Shown piece after piece: positions 1-8,352 of a stretch of DNA of 64,000 nucleotides. A program made the position numbers and the translations under genes. The first letter of the stretch is position 1. Every line of letters starts with the position of its first letter. A model generated the notes under the pieces. It was given only the letters and a program-made list of their open reading frames with translations, had not been told where the DNA came from and did not search any database. This DNA is from Nocardioides scoriae (GTDB lineage: Bacteria > Actinomycetota > Actinomycetes > Propionibacteriales > Nocardioidaceae), in assembly GCF_900104965.1 (NCBI RefSeq), contig NZ_LT629757.1, forward strand, positions 2,046,001 to 2,110,000, in the 5' to 3' direction.

Positions 1-27
1 CCACGTCGCGATGGTAGGTCCGGTCCC

Positions 28-33
28 TAGATT
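28..33 (+). promoter_or_regulatory. -10-like box, leaderless start
   Basis: TAGATT ends 6 nt before the GTG at 40 and no Shine-Dalgarno sequence is present, as in leaderless actinobacterial mRNAs. No start site has been measured. Confidence 0.5.
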
Positions 34-39
34 GGTCGC

Positions 40-1059
40 GTGAGCATCCACCTGCGCCGGACCCAGGAGAACCGCGACGAGATCGCGACGGCGACCGCGC
101 AGCTCGGGCGGCGCACCGGCCTCGACGGGGTGCTGGCCCACCTCGACCGGCAGGCGCGCCACGTCCGGGTGCCCGGGTCGGCGGTCGAGTGGGGCTTCCG
201 CTGGGAGGACCGCGACGTGACCAACCGCCGCTGGTGGCCGCAGGGCATCACCACCTCGGCCGACGCGGGCGCCAGCGACGAGGGCCAGCGCCTGGTCGTC
301 GTCAGCTGGTACGCCCAGAAGGTCGGCTCGAGCCAGCACGGCAGCCGGATCACGGTGGTCGACCTCGCCACCCTCACCTACCGCCACGTGCTGCTCGTGC
401 AGCCGGTCGTCGACGCGCACGGCCGCGCCCGCTTCCGCCCCGTCACCGTGCACGCGGGCGGGCTGGTCTGGTGGGGCCCCTACCTGCACGTGGCCGGCAC
501 CCGCCGCGGGCTCGTGAGCTGCCGGCTCGAGGACCTGGTGCGGGTCGACGACCTCACCACCAGCCTCGGCTACCGCTACGTCCTGCCGGTGCGCTTCGCC
601 TACCGCGCCGGCACCGACGAGGGCACCGAGCAGATGCGCTACTCCTTCTGCTCCCTGGACCGCGCCTCGGACCCGCCGGAGCTGCTGGCCGGGGAGTACG
701 CCACCGGCACGATGACGCGCCGCATCGCCCACTTCCCGCTCGACCCGGACACCCACCTGCTCAGCACCGACGACGCGGGCACCACCTCGCCGCTGCGCGT
801 CCACGACGACGGTCTGGGCCACATGCAGGGCGCGGCGCTGGTGGGCGACACCTACTACGTCACCTCGAGCAACGGGAAGTGGCGCCGCGGCACCCTCCAC
901 GTGGGGCGGCCCGGCGAGTGGCGCTCGCTCGACGGAGCGCTGCCGGTCGGGCCCGAGGACATCTCCTACTGGCCCGAGCTCGACCTGCTCTGGTCGGTCA
1001 CCGAGCACCCCGGACGGCGCTTCGTGTTCGCGGTGCGCCGCTCCTCGCTCGACGGCTGA
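40..1059 (+). CDS. Conserved hypothetical protein, possible beta-propeller fold
   Basis: A 339-residue protein starting at GTG. I recognise no catalytic motif, signal peptide or membrane segment. It is rich in short beta-strand-like stretches that end in aromatic and Gly/Asp turns (for example WWGPYLHVAGT near residue 150 and GAALVGDTYYVTSSNGKW near 270), which suggests a beta-propeller or other repeated beta-sheet fold. The start is favoured because TAGATT lies just upstream with no Shine-Dalgarno, giving a leaderless mRNA. The downstream gene is convergent and separated by about 35 bp. Function is unknown; the propeller fold is inference. Confidence 0.7.
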   Translation: MSIHLRRTQENRDEIATATAQLGRRTGLDGVLAHLDRQARHVRVPGSAVEWGFRWEDRDVTNRRWWPQGITTSADAGASDEGQRLVVVSWYAQKVGSSQHGSRITVVDLATLTYRHVLLVQPVVDAHGRARFRPVTVHAGGLVWWGPYLHVAGTRRGLVSCRLEDLVRVDDLTTSLGYRYVLPVRFAYRAGTDEGTEQMRYSFCSLDRASDPPELLAGEYATGTMTRRIAHFPLDPDTHLLSTDDAGTTSPLRVHDDGLGHMQGAALVGDTYYVTSSNGKWRRGTLHVGRPGEWRSLDGALPVGPEDISYWPELDLLWSVTEHPGRRFVFAVRRSSLDG

Positions 1060-1093
1060 CGCGCCGGGTCGCAGCCCGTCCGGAGCGGTCCGG

Positions 1094-2485
1094 CTACGGG
1101 GCGGTGGGCTCCGCGAGGCACAGCTGCGCGACGTCGACGGCCGTGCCGTCCCCGAGGGTCACCTGACCGTCGACGCCCGGGACGAGCAGCGCGTAGCCGG
1201 CCTCGTCCACCGGCGCCGGCTGCGGGAGCGCGGGGTCGGTGGGCACGACGCAGGTCACCAGCTCCTCGAAGGCCGGCAGCGCCGTCGGGACCGGGGTGGG
1301 GGTCGGCTCCGGGGTCGGCGTGGGCTCGGGGGTCGGGTCGGGCGCGGGCGTCGGGTCGGGTGCGGGGGTCGGGCCGGGCGTCGGCTGGCCCGGGTCGGCC
1401 GGCTCGGAGGGCTGGCCAGGGGCCGGGGTCGGCGTGCCGGGCTGGGTCGGCGTGCCGGGCTGGGTCGGCGTGCCGGGCTGGGTCGGCGTGCCGGGGCCGG
1501 CGGGACCGGTCGTCGGCGTGCCGGGGGTGGGCTTCCCGGGCGTCGGCTTCCCGGGCGTGGCCGTCCCGCTCGGCTTGCCCGGGGTCGGCGTGCCGGCGGG
1601 CTGCTGCGCGGCCGGACGACGCACGGGCTTCGGCTCGGGATCGAGGGGCCGGACCGGGGCGGCGGCGGTCGCCATGGTCTCGGTGGGGTCGGTCGCGATG
1701 GCCCACGACGAGAACGTCGGCAGCGAGGCGATCCGGGTCAGGTCGGCCTTCTCGAAGGTCGCCTTCCAGCGCAGGACCTGCGTGAGGTAGGCCTGGGAGT
1801 GGTTGTAGGACAGCACGGCCGAGCGGAGGTCGGCGGCGTCGCGCAGGTCACCGCCGGTGCTGCACAGGTAGACCATGGCGCCACCCGCGGCGTCGTAGAT
1901 GTCCTGGGGGTCGCGGGTGCCGTCGCCGTCGAGGTCGACGGCGACCGTGCGCCACGTCGAGGGCAGGAACTGCAGCGGTCCGACAGCCCGGTCGAACTTC
2001 GCGTCGCCGTCCAGCGCGCCCTTGTCGGTGTCCCTGACGGCCTTGAAGGCGCGGCCGTCGAGGCGCGGTCCGACGATCGCCGGGGTGACGCGGTGCTCGG
2101 CGTCGAGCTCGCGACCGACGAGGTTGCCGCTCTCGACCTGGCCGATGGCGGCGAGCACGGGCACCGTCAGGTGGCAGCGCTCGGGCGCCAGGGCGACGGC
2201 CTTCTCGTACGCGTCGAGCACGACGGTCGGGAGGGTCTGGGGAGCGACGCCCGTGGGCGCGGCACCCGAGGCGGCCCAGTCACGAGTGGCGCTGGCGCTC
2301 CGGACCACGACGGGGTCGGCGGGGGCGGGGAGCTCGGGCTGCGGCGCCTCGGCGGCGCTCGCGGCGACCGCCTGCGGGGCGGGGGCGGGGACCTGGTCGG
2401 CCACCGGGGCCGGTCCCATCGACCCGACCGGGGCGGCCAGCATCGCGCACCCCAGTAGACCTGCAGCCGTGGTTCTCCGCCTCAT
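1094..2485 (-). CDS. Secreted lytic transglycosylase with Pro/Thr-rich tail
   Basis: A 463-residue exported protein that probably cleaves peptidoglycan glycan strands. Residues 1-25 form a signal peptide (Arg-rich N terminus, hydrophobic core). The SLT/MltB-like domain spans about 95-255: catalytic Glu118 in AAIGQVESGN, then AVGPLQFLPSTW (167-178), typical of the family. A Ca-binding-like DLDGDGTRD loop lies at 184-192 and QDIYDAAGGAMVYLC follows. Residues about 270-400 are Pro/Gly/Thr-rich with PGTPTQ repeats, probably a wall-spanning linker, followed by a roughly 60-residue C-terminal segment with two Cys. The start at 2485 is preferred over one 45 nt upstream because it follows a GGGGGAGA Shine-Dalgarno and opens directly on the signal peptide. 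Confidence 0.88.
   Translation of the reverse strand: MRRRTTAAGLLGCAMLAAPVGSMGPAPVADQVPAPAPQAVAASAAEAPQPELPAPADPVVVRSASATRDWAASGAAPTGVAPQTLPTVVLDAYEKAVALAPERCHLTVPVLAAIGQVESGNLVGRELDAEHRVTPAIVGPRLDGRAFKAVRDTDKGALDGDAKFDRAVGPLQFLPSTWRTVAVDLDGDGTRDPQDIYDAAGGAMVYLCSTGGDLRDAADLRSAVLSYNHSQAYLTQVLRWKATFEKADLTRIASLPTFSSWAIATDPTETMATAAAPVRPLDPEPKPVRRPAAQQPAGTPTPGKPSGTATPGKPTPGKPTPGTPTTGPAGPGTPTQPGTPTQPGTPTQPGTPTPAPGQPSEPADPGQPTPGPTPAPDPTPAPDPTPEPTPTPEPTPTPVPTALPAFEELVTCVVPTDPALPQPAPVDEAGYALLVPGVDGQVTLGDGTAVDVAQLCLAEPTAP
1431..1484. repeat. 18-bp tandem repeat (3 copies) in the transglycosylase tail
   Basis: Three exact copies of GGCGTGCCGGGCTGGGTC in tandem, encoding PGTPTQ hexapeptides on the minus strand. 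Looser versions of the unit flank it (1320-1610). Copy number is likely to vary between strains through slippage. Confidence 0.9.
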
Positions 2486-2840
2486 GCCCCGAGTCTCCCC
2501 CTTTGTCCGGATTTGCGGGGCGTTTTCCACCCCGTAGGCCGCAATTGTGCGGCGATCCCCCCTGCAACGGAACCGCAGCCACGCGAACGACGGACAAACA
2601 TCTGTTCGAGGTTGTCACACCGGACCCTGGGTCATGTGGCGGGTGGTGCTGCAGTGCTGGGAGAGGCAGATGGGACAGGAGTGGTCGCCGCCCGTCTCAC
2701 GACGTGGGGCGGCTCGTCGAAGAGCCCCCGAACGGGGCTGCTCCCCCACGTATCGGACCCTTCACCCGGCGCCTCTCGACGCCTAGGGTGGTGCGGCCGG
2801 TCGACGGGACCCGTCCGCCCCCGCCGAACGGCTCGAGGGG
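2486..2840. other. Divergent intergenic region (355 bp)
   Basis: Lies between the divergent transglycosylase and histidine kinase genes, so it must hold both promoters. It contains the 16-bp inverted repeat GCCGCAATTGTGCGGC at 2538-2553, a possible operator, and a somewhat AT-richer stretch at 2500-2630. TAGGGT at 2784-2789 could be a -10 box for the kinase gene. No coding region is convincing. Confidence 0.5.
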
Positions 2841-4046
2841 GTGCACGTGGGACCACGGAGCGGTGCCCCCGCGCCCGACGTCGACGCGGTCCTGGCCGTC
2901 CTGTCGCGCACCGACGACGTCGACCTGGCCGAGCTCCTGCAGCTGGTGGCCGGGCTGTGCGACGCCGACGCCGCCGGCATCACGATCCGCCGGGGGGACG
3001 ACTACCACGTGCCCGTCACCCACGGCATCGCGCCGTTCGTCTGCCCCGCGGACGACACCTTCTGCGCCTGGAGCATGGGCGAGGACGGGGTGGTCGTGGT
3101 CCCGGACGCCCTCGCCGATCCCCGCTTCGCCCACATCGGCTGGGTGGACGGTCGCCGGGCGCACGCCCGCTCGTACGCCTCGGCCCCCCTCTACGCGCCC
3201 GACGGCCGGATGGTGGGCCGGCTGTGCGTCATCGACGCCCGGCCCCGCGAGCTGGACGCACTGCAGCAGCGCTCGCTGGAGGCGATGGCGCGCAGCGTGA
3301 CCCAGCTCATCGAGCTGCGCCTGCGGCGCGACGCCGACCAGGGGCGCGACGCCCCCGACCCCGCCACCCGGACCGTGGTGACCCAGCTGGCCGCCGAGCT
3401 GTGCCACGACCTGCGCGTCCCCCTGTCGGCCCTGGTCGCCGGCGTGGAGCTGCTCGAGGACCAGCTGGCGTCCCACCCCGACCGCGCCGTGGCGGCGCTG
3501 CTGACCCGGATGCAGTCCGCGTCGGAGCGGATGGGACGCATGATCGACACCCACCTCACCCTCGACGACCGGGTCGGCCAGCGCGTGCCCGTGGACCTCG
3601 GCCGGGTGGTGGAGCAGCTGGTCTCGGACTCCGCGCCGCTGCTCGACCCGGTCGGGGCCGTGGTCGAGGCCCGCAACCTCCCGGTGGTCACCGCCGACGG
3701 CGACGACATGTACTCCGTGCTGCAGAACCTGCTGACCAACGCCGTCAAGTTCGCCCGTCCCGACGCCCCGGCCTGGGTCCGGGTCACCGCCAGCCGGCGA
3801 CCCGGCGGCTGGCGGATCACCGTGCGCGACAACGGGCGCGGCATCGACCCGGCCCGCCGGGAGCAGGTCTTCGCGCTGTTCAGCCGTGGCGACCACGAGG
3901 TCGAGGGCCACGGCATCGGGCTGGCCACCGTCGCCCGGCTGGTCCACGCGCACGACGGGGAGGTCGGCGTCGAGGCGGCTCCCGACGGCGGCACCGAGGT
4001 GTGGTTCGAGCTGCCGGACGGGGTCGGGCTAGCGTCGAGGGCATGA
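2841..4046 (+). CDS. GAF-domain sensor histidine kinase
   Basis: A soluble two-component sensor of 401 residues with no membrane segment, so it probably senses a cytoplasmic signal. Order: GAF domain about 20-155; dimerisation/phosphoacceptor helix with His189 in AAELCHDLRVPLSAL; HATPase_c domain with N box (LLTNAVKFA, Asn300), G1 box DNGRGID (330-336) and G2 box GHGIGLAT (356-363). The GTG at 2847 is an equally good start because GAGGGG lies at a better distance from it. No response regulator gene is adjacent, so it is an orphan here. Its stop overlaps the start of the next gene (ATGA), which implies translational coupling to an aldo/keto reductase. Confidence 0.9.
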   Translation: MHVGPRSGAPAPDVDAVLAVLSRTDDVDLAELLQLVAGLCDADAAGITIRRGDDYHVPVTHGIAPFVCPADDTFCAWSMGEDGVVVVPDALADPRFAHIGWVDGRRAHARSYASAPLYAPDGRMVGRLCVIDARPRELDALQQRSLEAMARSVTQLIELRLRRDADQGRDAPDPATRTVVTQLAAELCHDLRVPLSALVAGVELLEDQLASHPDRAVAALLTRMQSASERMGRMIDTHLTLDDRVGQRVPVDLGRVVEQLVSDSAPLLDPVGAVVEARNLPVVTADGDDMYSVLQNLLTNAVKFARPDAPAWVRVTASRRPGGWRITVRDNGRGIDPARREQVFALFSRGDHEVEGHGIGLATVARLVHAHDGEVGVEAAPDGGTEVWFELPDGVGLASRA

Positions 4047-4918
4047 CGTCGTCCTCCCTCGAGTTCGCCCTGGGCTCCCTGCCCGTCCACCGCGTCGGCT
4101 ACGGCGCCATGCAGCTCCCCGGCCCGGGGGTCATGGGCCCCCCGCGCGACCACGACGAGGCCATCGCCGTGCTGCGCCGCGCCGTCGAGCTGGGCGTCGA
4201 CCACGTCGACACCTCGCAGTTCTACGGCCCCGACGTGGCCAACGAGCTGATCCGCGAGGCGCTGCACCCCTACCCCGACGGGCTGGTCCTGGTGTCCAAG
4301 GTCGGCGCGCGCCGTGACGAGGCCGGCGCGTGGCTGCCGGCCCAGCGCCCCGAGGAGCTGCGCAGCGGCGTCGAGGACAACCTGCGCACGCTCGGCGTCG
4401 ACCAGCTCGGCGCGGTCAACCTGCGCCGCATGGACGAGGGCCACGACGTGCCCGAGGGCCAGGACGTCGCCTTCGAGGACCAACTCGCCGAGATGGTGGC
4501 CCTGCGCGACGAGGGCAAGATCGCCGGCGTCGGCATCTCCAACGTCACGCTCGAGCAGGTGCGGACCGCCGTCGAGGCGACCGACATCGCCTGCGTGCAG
4601 AACCCCTTCAGCCTCGTCGACCAGCACGACCTCGACGTGCTCGACCTCTGCGCCGGCCTGGGCATCGCCTACGTGCCGTTCTTCCCGCTCGGCTCGGCCT
4701 TCCCGGGCATGCCCAAGGTGTCCGACCACCCGCGCGTCCGCGCCGTCGCCGAGCGCCACGGCGCCACCCCGGCCCAGGTCGGCCTCGCCTGGCTGCTCGC
4801 CCTGCGCGAGAACGTCCTGCTCATCCCCGGCACCTCCCGGGTCGCCCACCTCGAGCAGAACCTCGCCGTCCGCGACGTCGTGCTCTCCGAGCAGGACCTG
4901 GCGGAGCTGGGGGGCTGA
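4043..4918 (+). CDS. YdbC-like aldo/keto reductase (possible pyridoxal reductase)
   Basis: A 291-residue NADPH-dependent oxidoreductase of the AKR fold. It carries the features I recall from Escherichia coli YdbC/PdxI, a reported pyridoxal reductase: GYGAMQLPGPGVMGPPRD near the N terminus, YVPFFPLG and LLIPGTSRVAHL. Catalytic residues visible are Asp56, Tyr61 (DTSQFYG) and Lys86 (LVSKVGA). The usual active-site His is absent; that position reads AVNLRRM, as in YdbC. The start overlaps the kinase stop (ATGA). Substrate is inferred only from family resemblance. Confidence 0.85.
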   Translation: MTSSSLEFALGSLPVHRVGYGAMQLPGPGVMGPPRDHDEAIAVLRRAVELGVDHVDTSQFYGPDVANELIREALHPYPDGLVLVSKVGARRDEAGAWLPAQRPEELRSGVEDNLRTLGVDQLGAVNLRRMDEGHDVPEGQDVAFEDQLAEMVALRDEGKIAGVGISNVTLEQVRTAVEATDIACVQNPFSLVDQHDLDVLDLCAGLGIAYVPFFPLGSAFPGMPKVSDHPRVRAVAERHGATPAQVGLAWLLALRENVLLIPGTSRVAHLEQNLAVRDVVLSEQDLAELGG

Positions 4919-4994
4919 GGGCGGTTTCCCCGGTCGACCGGGGAAACTGCCCGCGGAAACGGGCGAAGCGGGCAAGCGCGGGCAGTTCTGCCCG
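4919..4994 (-). repeat. Family 1 palindromic repeat, copy A
   Basis: A 76-bp element in inverted orientation relative to copies B and C. It includes a 34-nt near-perfect palindrome (4919-4952) centred on GGTCGACC, with arms GGGCGGTTTCCCC and GGGGAAACTGCCC, plus a third arm (GGGCAGTTCTGCCC, 4980-4993). It begins right after the reductase stop codon and fills the gap to the convergent release-factor gene. It probably acts as a bidirectional terminator. Confidence 0.85.
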
Positions 4995-5047
4995 TCGAGC
5001 ACGTCCGCTTCGTCCCCCACCACCCGCCGGCCGTACGCCGGGGGCGC

Positions 5048-6694
5048 TCAGCGCTCGCCGGCCAGCAGGGGCTCCAGCGTCAGGTCGGGGTGGTCGCGCT
5101 CCATGGTGCTGATCCGCCACTTGTCGGGGGCCAGCACCAGCAGGGTGCCGTCTCGCCGCTCGAGGACCTCGACGCCGCGGACCATCGCGAAGGTCGGGGC
5201 CGACGCGGCGTCGGTGCGGCGGGCCTGGCTGTAGCCGAGCGTCTCGAGGCGGATCGCGGCGTTGAACTCGTCGGCCATCCGCGCCTGGGCGACCTCGAAC
5301 TGCATCGGGCCGACGGCGGCGAGCACGGGCGACTGGTTGCCGCGCAGGTCCGAGCGCAGCACCTGCACGACGCCCTCGCTGTCGAGCTGGTCGATGCCGC
5401 GCTGGAACTGCTTGAACCGGCCGCGGTCCACCGCGGTGGCGACGGCGAAGTGCTCCGGCGCGAAGGTCGCGATCGGCGGGTACTGCACCGGGTCGTCGAC
5501 GTAGATCGTGTCGCCGATGGTGAGGGCGTTGGCGTTGACCAGCCCGATGATGTCGCCGGGGTAGGCCACGTCGAGCACGGCCCGGTCGCGCCCGAAGACG
5601 CTCTGGGCGTACTTGGTCGCGAACGGGCGGCCGCTCTGCGCGTGCACCACGACCATGCCGCGCTCGAAGACGCCCGAGCAGACCCGGGCGAAGGCCAGCC
5701 GGTCGCGGTGGTTGGTGTCCATGCCCGCCTGCACCTTGAAGACGAAGGCGCTGAAGGGGGCCACCACCTCGCGCACCTCGGCGGGCCGCCCCTCGGCGTC
5801 CTCCTTGCCGTGGTGGAACGCCGCGGCCGACGGAGCCAGCTCGACCAGCGTCTCCAGGATGGTGGCGACGCCGAAGTTGAGGATCGCCGAGGCGAAGAGC
5901 ACCGGCGTGGTGAAGCCGGAGAGGAACAGGTCCTGGTCGTGGTCGGCCCCGTCGCCCGCGAGCAGCTCGGACTCCTCGACGCTGGCCTGCCACACCTCGC
6001 CCTCGCGCGCCAGCGCGGCGTCGGCCGCCATCCGCTCCTCGGGGGCGCGGGTGGCCCCGCCCGCGGTGCGGGTGTAGGCGACGTACTCCCCCGTGCGCCG
6101 GTCGAGCACGCCCCGGAAGTCGCCCGAGATGCCGACGGGCCAGGTCAGCGGGGTCGGCACGAGCCCGATCTGGTCCTGGATCTCCTCCATCAGCGCCAGC
6201 GGGTCCAGGCCGGGCCGGTCCCACTTGTTGATGACGGTGATGACCGGGATGCCGCGCGCCTTGCAGACGCGGAAGAGCTTGAGCGTCTGCGGCTCGAGGC
6301 CCTTGGCCGCGTCGACGAGCATCACGGCGGCGTCGACGGCCGACAGCACGCGGTAGGTGTCCTCGGAGAAGTCGGAGTGGCCGGGGGTGTCGACGAGGTT
6401 GACGATGTGCTCGCCGTAGGGGAACTGCAGCGCCGCCGAGGTGATGGAGATGCCGCGCGCCTTCTCCATGTCCATCCAGTCCGACACGGTCGCACGGCGT
6501 CCGGCCTTGCCGTGCACGGCGCCCGCCTCGGTGATCACCTGGGCGTGCAGCGCCAGCGCCTCGGTCAGCGTCGACTTGCCGGCGTCGGGGTGGCTGATGA
6601 CGGCGAAGGTGCGCCGCCGCGCCGCCTCGCGGCCGACCTCCTCGACGGAGTGGTGCGACGCGGACGGGCTGGTGGTCTCGGGCGACGAGGAGAT
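5048..6694 (-). CDS. prfC: Peptide chain release factor 3
   Basis: A translational GTPase that removes RF1/RF2 from the ribosome after peptide release. G1 P-loop SHPDAGKST, G3 DTPGHSDF and G4 NKWD are all visible, followed by the EF-Tu-like domain 2 and the RF3 C-terminal domain. Translation of the whole open frame gives about 548 residues, close to the usual 529. The start is odd: between the upstream in-frame stop (6734-6736) and the GTG at 6538 there is no ATG, GTG or TTG, and starting at 6538 would delete the P-loop. The best candidate is ATC at 6694, six bases after AGGA. A sequence error in this region is the alternative. Confidence 0.9.
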   Translation of the reverse strand: MSSSPETTSPSASHHSVEEVGREAARRRTFAVISHPDAGKSTLTEALALHAQVITEAGAVHGKAGRRATVSDWMDMEKARGISITSAALQFPYGEHIVNLVDTPGHSDFSEDTYRVLSAVDAAVMLVDAAKGLEPQTLKLFRVCKARGIPVITVINKWDRPGLDPLALMEEIQDQIGLVPTPLTWPVGISGDFRGVLDRRTGEYVAYTRTAGGATRAPEERMAADAALAREGEVWQASVEESELLAGDGADHDQDLFLSGFTTPVLFASAILNFGVATILETLVELAPSAAAFHHGKEDAEGRPAEVREVVAPFSAFVFKVQAGMDTNHRDRLAFARVCSGVFERGMVVVHAQSGRPFATKYAQSVFGRDRAVLDVAYPGDIIGLVNANALTIGDTIYVDDPVQYPPIATFAPEHFAVATAVDRGRFKQFQRGIDQLDSEGVVQVLRSDLRGNQSPVLAAVGPMQFEVAQARMADEFNAAIRLETLGYSQARRTDAASAPTFAMVRGVEVLERRDGTLLVLAPDKWRISTMERDHPDLTLEPLLAGER

Positions 6695-6750
6695 GACGGT
6701 TCCTGGTGGGTCGTGGGCGGGCAGCCCCCCATGCTACGCCGTCGCCCGCC

Positions 6751-8190
6751 TCATCCCACGGGGCAGCGAGCGTAGAGCGCCCGGGTCGGGAACCGCTGCG
6801 GGTCGGCGTACGCCGCGGGGTCGGTGAAGCGGCAGCCGTACGTCGGCGACGCCACGGTCGCGGCGTCCAGGACGTCGTCGCCGGCCGGGCGCCGGACCTG
6901 GCCGCCGGGACCCCGCCCGTGGCGCCGCGACTCGACCCAGCGGGTCAGGTCGTCCCACGCCCGCCCGGCCTCGGCCGGGGTGAACTCGCAGTGCCCCGCC
7001 GCCCGCACCGCCCGCTGCACCAGCAGGGCGGAGCGGTGGTGCCGCCCGACCTCGCGCCGGTAGACCTGCTCCATCGAGAACGGCACGAACAGGTCGCCCA
7101 GGCCGTGCAGCGTCAGCACCGGCACCCGGGGACGGCCCTGGATGCGGGGGATCTGCGTCAGCCGGTGGGTGCGCCGGGAAACCGGGTCGGCGGCCCTCAC
7201 GCGCTGCACGGTCCTGTCCACGTCGACCGGGGTGCTCGGCGTGTAGGTCGTGCGCAGGTTCTGCGCCACCCGCCCGGGGTTGGCCGAGAGCGGTCCCCCG
7301 CCGTCGGGCGTGAAGAGGGTGAACAGGAAGTCCTTCCAGACCGCGAACGCCTGGTCGGCCCCGGGCCGCGGGCCGCCGGTCAGGTCGGTCGTGACGTCGC
7401 GCAGCTGCCGTCCCAGGGCGTTGGTGGTGTCGGGGCCGCCCGGCCTCAGCCCGGCCAGCCCGAGCCGCTGCTGGATCACCGGGACGTCGGCGGTGAGGTA
7501 GTCGGCCGGCGGCGGGTAGGCCGGCCGGTCGGCGAGGTCCTGCGCAACCAGGTTGTAGCCGAGGAGGTAGTCGAACAGCTCCTGGTCGCCCAGCACGCCG
7601 CACATCGGCAGCGCCCCGTCGTACGCCGCGGGGTACTGCTCCAGCGAGCGCCCGATCACGTGGCCGCCCATCGACACCCCGGCGAGGTAGGTGCGCCGCG
7701 GCTCCCGTCCGAGCGTGCGCGCCACGAGGTCGGCGAGGCCCTTGGTGGTGCGCACGCCGGTGCGGACGTCGTACTCGTTGCGGGCGTAGCTCGAGGCGGC
7801 CCACGCGTAGCCCTGGCGCAGCACCCGCTCGCGCAGCCCGAACTCCGGTGGGTCCACGGTCAGCACGCGGCCGTCGCCGCGGTAGCCGTGGGCCCACATC
7901 ACGAGCTCGCCGTTCCACCGGGCCGGCACCTCGATGTCGTACGCCGCGTGCTGGTGCACGCCCTGCAGCACCCGGGTGCGCCGTCCGTCGACGACCAGCG
8001 GCGCGAGCGGCGGGTTCGAGATCGTCCAGCCGGGCAGCGGCTGGTCCCCCGGGACGCGGGCGGTGGCCGCGGCCCGCGGCGCCGGAGTCGGGGCGGCGAC
8101 CCCGGCTCCCGTCGGCGCGAGCGCGAGCGTGGTGGCGGCCGTGAGGGCCGCGAGGGTGCCGGCCAGGGCGCGACGGGACGGGACGGTCAT
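6751..8190 (-). CDS. Secreted alpha/beta hydrolase
   Basis: A 479-residue exported protein. The first 30 residues form a signal peptide (SRRALAG, then an Ala/Leu-rich core and AAPTPAP). Nucleophile elbow GVSMGG, a probable acid in HGLGDLFVPF and His in AGHCEFTP make up an alpha/beta-hydrolase triad. The start at 8190 follows GGAGG at good spacing; an in-frame start further upstream would bury the signal peptide. It resembles actinobacterial secreted esterase/peptidase-like hydrolases, but the substrate cannot be told. No operon partner is obvious; neighbours are monocistronic. Confidence 0.85.
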   Translation of the reverse strand: MTVPSRRALAGTLAALTAATTLALAPTGAGVAAPTPAPRAAATARVPGDQPLPGWTISNPPLAPLVVDGRRTRVLQGVHQHAAYDIEVPARWNGELVMWAHGYRGDGRVLTVDPPEFGLRERVLRQGYAWAASSYARNEYDVRTGVRTTKGLADLVARTLGREPRRTYLAGVSMGGHVIGRSLEQYPAAYDGALPMCGVLGDQELFDYLLGYNLVAQDLADRPAYPPPADYLTADVPVIQQRLGLAGLRPGGPDTTNALGRQLRDVTTDLTGGPRPGADQAFAVWKDFLFTLFTPDGGGPLSANPGRVAQNLRTTYTPSTPVDVDRTVQRVRAADPVSRRTHRLTQIPRIQGRPRVPVLTLHGLGDLFVPFSMEQVYRREVGRHHRSALLVQRAVRAAGHCEFTPAEAGRAWDDLTRWVESRRHGRGPGGQVRRPAGDDVLDAATVASPTYGCRFTDPAAYADPQRFPTRALYARCPVG

Positions 8191-8336
8191 GGGTGCCTCC
8201 GAGCAGACGTGACGAGCGTCACACCGGCGCCCGCCGGCCACCCTAGACCCGGGCACCGACCACGTCGGGTGCGCTCGCTCCGCTGACCGGCCTCCCACCA
8301 GGAGATCTGGGGGTCTCGGTGGCGGTCTTCCACACC

Positions 8337-8352
8337 TGACGGGGCCCCGTCA
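8337..8352. terminator. 16-bp perfect palindrome at gene end
   Basis: TGACGGGGCCCCGTCA overlaps the stop codon of the minus-strand membrane-protein gene. It could act as a terminator, but the arms meet without a loop, so a hairpin is strained. Confidence 0.35.

Noticed and set aside
3191-5023. Minus-strand open frame opposite the kinase and reductase genes
   Set aside because: Low-complexity Asp/Gly/Arg/His-rich translation typical of antisense frames in GC-rich DNA; no motif.
5048-6538. Release factor 3 starting at GTG 6538
   Set aside because: That start would delete the P-loop SHPDAGKST, which is intact in the same frame upstream.
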